DNA from: Paraspadella gotoi
Lineage: Eukaryota > Chaetognatha
Assembly: GCA_051294375.1 (NCBI GenBank)
Contig: CM119266.1
Span: 4,803,685 to 4,867,684, forward strand
DNA length: 64,000 nucleotides
Direction of reading: 5' to 3'
The notes beneath the pieces are model-generated. The model did no database searches and had not been told where the DNA came from. It saw only the letters and a list, made by a program, of their open reading frames with translations. Below are positions 57,322 to 64,000 of the stretch, piece by piece. Within the stretch, counting starts at the first letter, position 1. Every line of letters starts with the position of its first letter. The position numbers and the translations under genes were made by a program.

Positions 57322-57580
57322 CTAACAAAACAGAAAGTCTGACCGGACCTCACACGTCTCACACATCTCACACGAAGCGACGCCGACTTTCCTCCACACC
57401 CTCTCAATCACGCCCCACATTCACCTCGACCCCACAGATAGTCTCACATCTACCCATGACCCTTCAGCCACGCCCACTTCACCCCACAACCCTCCACAGC
57501 CACGCCCTTCCACGACCCCGAAACCTTTGTCCTTCTCTCAATGCTGAAAAAATTGTTGTTCTCTTAATCCATTGACCTAA

Positions 57581-57639
<59 letters not shown>

Positions 57640-58015
57640 CCTCTCTCTCTCTCTCCCCCCCTTGCCGTTTCCTCTGTTTTTTTCCCTCTTTTATATCCAT
57701 TGTGCCGACGTCATATAGTGAGGCTTAAAATGTAACTCGTAAAACGTCTTTTTTTCCCCTCTTTTTCATTTCTTTTCTTTCCTCCCTTTCATTCTTTTCT
57801 TTCCTCCCTTTCATTCTTTTCTTTCCTCCTTTTCATTCTTCTCTTTCCTCCCTTTCATTTTTTTCTTTCCCCCTTTCATTCTTTCTTCCTCCTCAAACTT
57901 CCCTTATTTCCTTTTCTATTTTTATTTCCTTCCTTCCATCCTTTCCTACCTGTTCTTCTTTTCTCCCTTCCTTTTCCCCCTTCAATTCCTGCCCTCCTTT
58001 TATTTCATTCTTTCC
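57322..58015. other. Noncoding stretch with CT tracts
   Basis: Contains CCACGCCC-rich sequence (57400-57510), a (CT)n tract at 57585-57636, and a 22-bp pyrimidine minisatellite at 57758-57890. It ends at an 81-N gap. Confidence 0.55.
57758..57890. repeat. 22-bp pyrimidine minisatellite
   Basis: About six units of CTTTCATTCTTTTCTTTCCT with small changes. Confidence 0.8.
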
Positions 58016-58096
58016 NNNNNNNNNNNNNNNNNNNNNNNNNNNNNNNNNNNNNNNNNNNNNNNNNNNNNNNNNNNNNNNNNNNNNNNNNNNNNNNNN
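58016..58096. other. Assembly gap, 81 N
   Basis: The only gap not exactly 25 bases long, so its size may be an estimate and its origin different from the other four. Confidence 0.99.
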
Positions 58097-58731
58097 AAAA
58101 AAACCAGTATTTAATATGACTTTGCTTTCAAAAAACGAGAGAGAAAAAAAAATAGATAATTTTATAAAAGTTTCCTCCTATAGATTCTCCAATTTTCTTC
58201 CACTCTCTCTCTCTCTCTCGGCGGCGTCGCTTTCTTTCAGATAAAACGTCAACTTTGTTATTATTTTTTTTGTGCCTCCAGATCCAAAGGAAAGAGAGAG
58301 AGAGAGAGAGAGAGATACTTTCTCTCCCGTTGCTCTTTTGCCTTACCCTCAACCTCACCCTTTTCCCCTTTGATCTTTTTTCTTTGAAACATAAATTTTT
58401 CTTTTTTTTCTTTCTTTTTTATTGCCTTTATATCTTTTCCTCTTTTCTTTTTATTACGCCCGGTTTTATTTTCCCTTAGATTTCTTTGATTCCCTTTGAT
58501 TTTGAAAGATTTCCATCAATTTTCTTAGATTTCCATCAATTTTCTTAGATTTCCATCAATTCTCTTAGATTTCCATCAATTCTCTTAGATTTCCGTCAAT
58601 TCTCTTAGATTTCCTTAAAATTTCATCTATTTTTCAATTCTCATCAAATTAAATTAATTTTCTTAAATTTTCTTTGATTTTCGTTGATTTTTTTATGAAC
58701 CTCCCCTATCCCAACAAACCGATTTATTCCA

Positions 58732-58776
<45 letters not shown>

Positions 58777-59586
58777 CTCTTTTCTTCTTTTTCCCTCAGC
58801 CGAGAATTAGTTTCCATTATTCCTTTTATCTTTTTTAGTTCGTCGGAGATTCAGGATCGAACGATCGATTTTCGCCGGAAGTAAACTTGATTAGAGGCGA
58901 AAATCTTGGACAAAAACAAAAAGACTTGAGAGAGATTTTGCAGAAGTTTTATTTTTAACTAAATGGAAGATAGAATATCAGTAATAACTCATTTATTACC
59001 CAATCATTAAATAAACTAAAAGAGATAGCCATATATCTGACTGAAAGCCTGCCGGGTCCTGCTCAGTTTTTTGAAGGAGGAATCTTACACACCATAGTTT
59101 GTTTAAAGAAATAGAATATTCTTATATTATTTGTGCCAATTTTTTGGTAGCTTGTATCTCATATATTTATGATATGAATTTTGGACCTTATAAAAGCTCA
59201 TCAATAATCCAATAATCCTAACTCAGTTTTGAAATCCATGACCATAAAAAATTACATTTTAAAATAAAACATTTTCTTGTGTTATTAGTTTCGCCGCGAG
59301 TTGGAAATACACAGGATAACGAAGTCACTACATATGTGAATTTCCGTTCTTGTTTTGTTTTACGTTTTGTTTTGTTTTACGTTTTGTTTTGTTTTATGTT
59401 TCACTATTTATTTTTTCTATCAACGCGACTTTTTATAAACTTTTGTTTTACGAACGAAAGAACAAAAGAAAAAAGTAGAAAAAAATCATTCGAGCGAAAT
59501 ATTATTTTCCCAAGAATTATTGGTTTTTTTTATTTGTATTTTTTATTTTTTATGTATTTCGATCGTCGCCTTCCGCCGATATTTCC
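58097..59586. other. Noncoding stretch
   Basis: Short CT/GA tracts (58203-58219, 58290-58314, 58735-58772), a 20-bp repeat at 58502-58617, and AT-rich sequence. A possible 42-base plus-strand exon at 58839-58880 is too weak to call. Confidence 0.45.
58502..58617. repeat. 20-bp TTTCCATCAATTTTCTTAGA repeat
   Basis: About six tandem units, with single-base changes between units. Confidence 0.85.
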
Positions 59587-59735
59587 GCGACGACGACGAC
59601 GATGACGACGACAACGACGATTATAACGACGACGACAACGACGATTATAACGACGACGAAGACGATGACAATGATGACGACAATGACGACGACGAAAATG
59701 TCGATAATGACGACGACAATGACGGCGACAATAAC
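59587..59735. repeat. GAC/GAT/AAC triplet repeat (Asp/Asn-like)
   Basis: Imperfect (GAY)n triplets that translate as a long Asp/Asn run on the plus strand and as Arg/His on the other. No flanking protein domain is seen, so I treat it as a microsatellite. Confidence 0.75.
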
Positions 59736-60070
59736 GTGAAAAAACTTCCTGCCTTTTTCTCACTTTTCTCAGTCGCTCTCTTGTGAAAATTTTCAACTTT
59801 TCACAGTGAGAGACGCAGGTGATTGTGAGATTGTGTGAGACTGAAATTGTGAATGTCTCGAGGGTGAGAAATCCCGTCGGTGAAACCTTTTTTTAATCAC
59901 GGCTCCACGCAACTCTGTTGGTCTGTCTGTAGACAAGTAGACAATGCCGAATAGACATAAATCAATGATTTTCAAAAGAGAAAGAGAAACTTGACTGATT
60001 GCGCCTTCCTTTTTATTTCGTCGGGCATTGCTATATGTTCACCCCACCTATAAGCATGTAAAATTTAGTC

Positions 60071-60314
60071 ATGACCCGGTGGCTCGTTGAGTAATAACAT
60101 CAGCTCATGACCGTGAGGTACCGGGTTCAATCCCAACCCGTTACCTACCCTGCGGGAAGCGTGAGGACGGCCATGAACCGCCTTGGGGGCGTGGAAAACC
60201 CTCAAGCCTGCCTCCAAGCCCAGAGGCTGCTAGAGGGGTTAGTCGTCTTCAGCCTAATGAGCGCCTTATCTACACTAGAAATAGAATCTGATTGAACAAC
60301 AACAACAACAACAG
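60071..60314 (+). mobile_element. tRNA-derived SINE
   Basis: An A-box-like TGGCTCGTTGAG at 60080-60091 and a near-perfect B box GGGTTCAATCCC at 60123-60134 form a Pol III internal promoter with tRNA-like spacing. About 150 bases of body follow, and the element ends in an (AAC)n tail at 60293-60313 after CTGATTG. This order (tRNA head, body, simple-repeat tail) is typical of SINEs mobilised by a LINE. Only this copy is seen in the window. Confidence 0.75.
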
Positions 60315-60612
60315 TTCTTATCACAAAAAAAACAGGCGCAGATTTTTTGTTCCCCCCCCCCCACTCGTCACGTTGACGTCATTTTTCGATTTTTATATTT
60401 TTCCCGCGCAACCGCCGCTGGCGCAGCCGCAGTTGCCGACGCCGCAGCCTCTGCTATCGCCGTCGTTAGCAGCGGCGTCCCTTTGCGGCGTCGTCGTCAC
60501 CCTTCGACGTCGTTACTGTCACTCGTCCGCGATGATGAGGATGACCCACGATATTCCTTTTCGCTGTGAGACGTCGAAATAGTCCCTCGGATAGAAACCT
60601 AATGATTATGAT
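60315..60612. other. CpG-rich stretch, no gene called
   Basis: Contains a C run (60350-60362) and a CpG-rich, triplet-like segment at 60408-60530 that could be coding (Ala/Ser/Pro-rich frames on both strands). No splice sites or start were convincing. Confidence 0.3.
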
Positions 60613-60842
60613 AATATTAATGTGATGATGATGACTGTGATGATGGCGATGATGAAGATGATAAAAGAAGACGATGACGATAATGATAACGACGATGAGG
60701 AAAACGGTTTTAATAATGATAAAATGGTGATAACGAAGACATTAGTGATAAAGACGATTAAAATGATGACAATGATAGTGATGACAATGATGATGACAGT
60801 GATAGCGATGACAATGATAGCGATGACGATGATGACGAAGGA
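60613..60842. repeat. GAT-rich degenerate triplet repeat
   Basis: Imperfect GATGAT/GATAAT/GACGAT array. The open frames across it are repeat translations. Confidence 0.75.
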
Positions 60843-61476
60843 GACTCAAACTCAAAGACCGGAAATGGCGAGAGAACGTGGGCGCGACGGAGAGACGAAG
60901 AGTCGAGGGCCTCAACTCGAAAGCCAAAGAATTAGAATTATGCCGAGAGAGAGAGAGAGAGAGTCAGATAGAGAGAGAGAACATTTGCAAGCACAAACCC
61001 AAACCCTCGTTCTCGGGGAAAAAGACTTCGTTTTCAATTCAGGATTTCTGGTTGATGTTATTTATTCATCTCCTTCTTTTTTCCATCTCTCTCTCTCTCT
61101 CTCACACACAAACGAAGCGAACGCAGTATTTTCCTTTTTTTTTCCCCGCGCGATTGGGGAATTCTCAATCTCGTCCTTTTCTGGCGCGAGACTCTGCGTG
61201 ACCGCGAGAGGTAGATGGCGCCAGAGACGGAAAAGAAAATAAAAGAGCAAATCTGTTTTGGTCACCGAGAAATGGCGACTGATCAGTATCAACAAAAGGG
61301 CAAGATGTTTGAAAAACGGAAGTCGCCAATAGATGACGCGAAGGAGACATCAAAACAAGTTCGTTTGTCAACAAAAGATCATTGGGATCGACAATAAAAG
61401 ATGCACGCGATAATTATCATAATGAAAAAAAAGTCAGAAAATCTAAGAAATGGCTCTTTCAACTTAAACTTAAATT
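60843..61476. other. Noncoding stretch, weak plus-strand frames
   Basis: GA and CT tracts at 60948-60963 and 61088-61103. A 60-codon plus-strand frame starting at 61215 (MAPETEKKIKEQICFGHR) is charged and not repetitive, but it has no recognisable domain. Confidence 0.3.
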
Positions 61477-61640
61477 CTAATTCAAAAGTGGCATCCAATT
61501 TAAAAGTGGCACTTGCGACTAAATCAAAGTTCTAATTCAGGAGTGGTAACTCGCTCAGAAGTGGCACCTGAGACGATTACTAAAGTCTAATTCAGAAGTG
61601 GCATCCAATTGAGAAGTGGCATCTGCGACTGAAGTGCCAG
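61477..61640. repeat. 55-bp tandem repeat, three units
   Basis: Units start at 61477, 61532 and 61587 with CTAATTCA and share AGTGGCAYCCAATT-type and GTGGCAYYTGCGAC-type blocks. The third is shorter. Confidence 0.75.
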
Positions 61641-62340
61641 TTGCGATAGAAATGGCGCCTCTGGCCAAAAAAAAAAAAAAAAGCTCAGGCGTCGACGGTC
61701 GAGTTCGGTGACGAACCTCAGTTGATTAAATTTCGCGTTTGTCCCCTGGAGGCGCCTCCGACTTTTTTTGGAGAGAGAGGAGAGAGAGAGAGGGAGAGAG
61801 AAGAGAGAGGAGAGAGAGAAGGGGTGTTAGGGGGAAAAGGGGATATTAAGGGGAGAAAAGGGGGTGTTAATGGAAGAGAAGAATATATTTAGGGTGTTGA
61901 GATTGGGATGTTGAGAAAGAGTCGGGTGTTAACTAGACGATATAGGGTGAAACGGCATGAAAAAAGTAAAATGGCATGGAAAAGGGCATGATGAAAATGT
62001 GTGAAAACTGGATAAAACGGCATGAAAAAGGGATGAGTTGAAAATGACATGAAAATGTGGAGGGATGATTGAGGGTCGATTGACTGTTCAGAAACTTGGT
62101 AAACTGAATGGTAGTCGGCATAAATAGAATTAAAACAAAAAAGATTAAATAATATTATTTGATTTGATAAAGAGATGCCCAGCGTGGGGAGCTACACAAA
62201 AGAGGCGGGCAAAGGGTGAAGCGGTGAATTTTAACCTGGAAGTCTTTTTTAAAAAAAAACCAATGTGTGGAAGTTGAAGTACAGAACGAGAGGGTTCATC
62301 AAAGGACGAGAGATTTCTCCAAGCGCCCTCTAGGAACCTT
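61641..62340. other. Noncoding stretch
   Basis: A poly-A run at 61666-61682, a GA tract at 61771-61820, then degenerate GGGGTGTTA and AAAACGGCATGAAAA words (61820-62060). No gene is seen. Confidence 0.5.
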
Positions 62341-62344
62341 AATT

Positions 62345-62460
62345 CGCTCGAGTTGACAGCGCGTGCGCAGTCCGTGCGGAGCTGGCGCCCGCGGTCACTT
62401 CCGGTTCACGCTGTGCGTACTGGTGACCGTTCTCTCGGTCCGCACGCGCATGATTTGGTT
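62345..62460. promoter_or_regulatory. CpG-rich promoter-like cluster (NRF1 and ETS sites)
   Basis: Within about 95 bases there are GCGCGTGCGCAG (62359-62370), CACTTCCGGTT (62396-62406, the reverse of AACCGGAAGTG) and GCACGCGCATG (62442-62452). These match the NRF1 (GCGCATGCGC-type) and ETS/GABP (ACCGGAAGT) motifs usual in TATA-less housekeeping, often bidirectional, animal promoters. No adjacent first exon was identified with confidence. Confidence 0.45.
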
Positions 62461-62783
62461 CGTGTGACGGGAGAAAGCGGATTTGAGGTTTCGCGATTAA
62501 GAGCGCGAGGGAACTCGGAACATTTTTATAAATAATATTTATTTGTTTTATTTTGTTTTTGTTTTGCTTTTTTTTTGAAAGTTAATTCGTTTCTAGTATC
62601 AATTTAAAGCTTTACGTCCATTTTTAAATCGTATTTAAATTTTTTTATAAATTTTGTTTTGTTGATTATATTCGCCATCAATTTTGACCTTTGTCCTCAC
62701 GGAGATCTGATTGCATAATCTCAACCCGAAGAAAAAACCCGATCAATATATTACAAAAAAGTCGATGAAAATGCACACAAAGG

Positions 62784-62817
<34 letters not shown>

Positions 62818-62840
62818 GGGCGGGAAAAAGAGGGGCGGAG
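62461..62840. other. AT-rich stretch after promoter-like cluster
   Basis: T-rich and AT-rich, with a GA tract at 62785-62818. No coding signal. Confidence 0.45.
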
Positions 62841-62847
62841 AGGCTGA

Positions 62848-62867
62848 TCACGTGACCGACACGTGAC
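62848..62867. promoter_or_regulatory. Paired CACGTGAC E-boxes
   Basis: TCACGTGAC at 62848-62856 and CACGTGAC at 62860-62867 lie 3 bases apart. They are class E-box sites for MITF/TFE/USF-like factors, and the same core occurs at 875-884. Confidence 0.4.
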
Positions 62868-63227
62868 TAAGAGAAGAAGTTGAATTCGGTTAAGAAAAAG
62901 ACGACGAAAGAATACGAAACGAATTTTTGTGGTTTTTTTGAGTCGGAAACTCTGGAGGGGGAATGGGTGAGGAAGAGAGAATTAGAGAGAGAGGGTAAGT
63001 GAGAGAGAGATAGAGAAGGTAAGTGAGATGAGGAGGTAAGTTGAGGCGATTTAGATGGAGATTAGATAGGGGAAGGTGCGAGGTAACGGTGAGAGAGAAT
63101 TTGTGATTCGAAAGATGTTAAGTTAATTTTTGTTATAGTTTCGTCATAGATTTGGTAAAAGATACGGAATTCAATATTAAGAGTTAAAAATAAGTTCACG
63201 GATTAAGGGGCTTTCCGATAAGAGTAC

Positions 63228-63300
63228 CCCTCCTACCTATAAATGGAGCAAGATTCAAGTCGAGTCGAGTCTAGAACAGATCGATCACAAATCGGATAGA
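63228..63300 (+). promoter_or_regulatory. Possible TATA promoter
   Basis: CTATAAATGG at 63237-63246 is followed about 30 bases later by a GTCGAGTCGAGTC segment where a start could lie. An ATG follows at 63321 but opens only about 60 codons with no domain. Confidence 0.3.
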
Positions 63301-63636
63301 AATTTAAAAAAAAAAGGTAAATGGATGATTTGGGAATTCCATCCCCGATTTTTTTTTTTACTCTTTTCCCTTTTCACCTTTTTTCTCCTTTTTTGGCGCA
63401 GACTTCGATTCGGTTTTTGGGGCAGGAAAGGCGCGGGGGGGGGGGAAGGGTGCGTTGTAGGTCGGTTGGGGGGAGGAGGGGGGCGGTGGTTGAGAATCTC
63501 GATTAAGCATTCGTTGGATGGTTATAGATGATCCAGTGGAAATCCACCGGTGAAAGAAGAAGATTCGGCGCCATTTTGAATTTTTTTTTCTCTTCTTTTT
63601 GGTCATTGCTACTTTGGGTGCCATGTTAAGTCATGA
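63301..63636. other. Stretch with T and G runs, no gene called
   Basis: Contains T and G runs and short frames on both strands that reflect base composition. No splice-supported exon. Confidence 0.4.
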
Positions 63637-63905
63637 AATTGGTACAACGAATATATATTCATTCATTTAATGAATAAGATATCTTGCCCCTGAATTTGGA
63701 CAGACTATGGTGGATTAAAACCTCTCCATCTCTCTTACCAGATAAGAACATAGCAAGCTTTCAATAAAGATTCTCTCACAGTCTCGTTTATTCACTCCGA
63801 GTACCTCAGAGTACCCGACTTCCCTATCAATGAATTGTCGTGATTAATAAGAGATTTTAATAAGTTTTTCGTAGGTTTTACATTAATTTTACTTTTTTGG
63901 ACATT
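63637..63905. mobile_element. MITE family 1, single arm at window end
   Basis: Follows the left arm of the 20150 element over about 260 bases: CATTTAATGAATAAGATAT, then TTGCCCCTGAATTTGGACAG, then CAGTCTCGTTTATTCACTCC, then GACTTCCCTATCAATGAA. The other arm, if present, is beyond the window. Confidence 0.6.
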
Positions 63906-64000
63906 GCCCTTTATTTTTTTGGCGAATGTTAACTTTGTGCGCTCGAGTCGATTCGTCGTGCGATTTCAGTTGTTGTTGTTGTTGTCGTCGGTTTTTTTTT

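Noticed and set aside
58839-58880. 42-base plus-strand exon candidate (TTTTTTAG acceptor, GTAAAC donor, peptide FVGDSGSNDRFSPE)
   Set aside because: The donor is weak and no upstream or downstream exon on that strand is seen.
59520-59786. Poly-Asp/Asn open frame, possible acidic protein
   Set aside because: It is the GAC/GAT triplet repeat read in one frame; the opposite strand is open too and no flanking domain exists.
61215-61397. 60-codon plus-strand frame starting MAPETEKKIKEQICFG
   Set aside because: Short, without a recognisable domain or splice support; noted in the region entry but not called as a gene.

Overview
The window is eukaryotic and almost certainly from an invertebrate animal. 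The exons are short and CpG-rich, sit in AT-rich introns, have GT-AG borders, and keep codon phase from one exon to the next. The introns are full of (CT)n/(GA)n tracts, minisatellites, MITE-like inverted repeats and one tRNA-derived SINE. No bacterial operon, CRISPR array, phage or viral gene is visible. The phylum cannot be fixed from the sequence alone.

I support one real gene: a multi-exon class C (family 3) G-protein-coupled receptor. Its TM3, TM5 and TM6 motifs look most like the GPRC5/BOSS (bride of sevenless) branch; that sub-family call is made from memory of motifs, not from a search. Phase-compatible exons encode an N-terminal region with a hydrophobic, signal-like segment, a long ectodomain, TM1, TM2-TM3, TM4-TM5, a third intracellular loop with TM6, and a Ser/Arg-rich cytoplasmic tail. 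I could not find the exon for TM7.

The layout is dominated by duplication. Unit A (3894-8927, minus-strand exons TM2 to TM6) occurs again as A' (25361-30351) and A'' (31215-36211). Unit B (8928-25168, plus-strand exons from the N-terminus to TM1) occurs again inverted as B' (about 36212-55213). Only B'+A'' gives a collinear gene, read on the minus strand from about 54171 down to 31358; the tail exons exist only beside copy A (463-1351). Inside B', about 2.7 kb carrying an ectodomain exon is duplicated in tandem (47110-49850 and 49990-52700). Copies differ mainly by 1-3 base indels, many breaking the frame. Four gaps are exactly 25 N, and three of them lie in or at these duplicated segments. 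The simplest reading is unresolved haplotypes or misjoined noisy contigs, not a gene family; true tandem duplication is not excluded.

The right end (55213-64000) is single copy. It holds two MITE families, the SINE, Asp-codon-like triplet repeats, an 81-N gap, one possible coiled-coil exon of another gene (57251-57321), and promoter-like elements (an NRF1/ETS cluster near 62360-62452, paired CACGTGAC sites near 62850, and a TATA box near 63238). I see no convincing full gene there. I found no clearly new biological system; the best leads are the receptor itself and the two MITE families.
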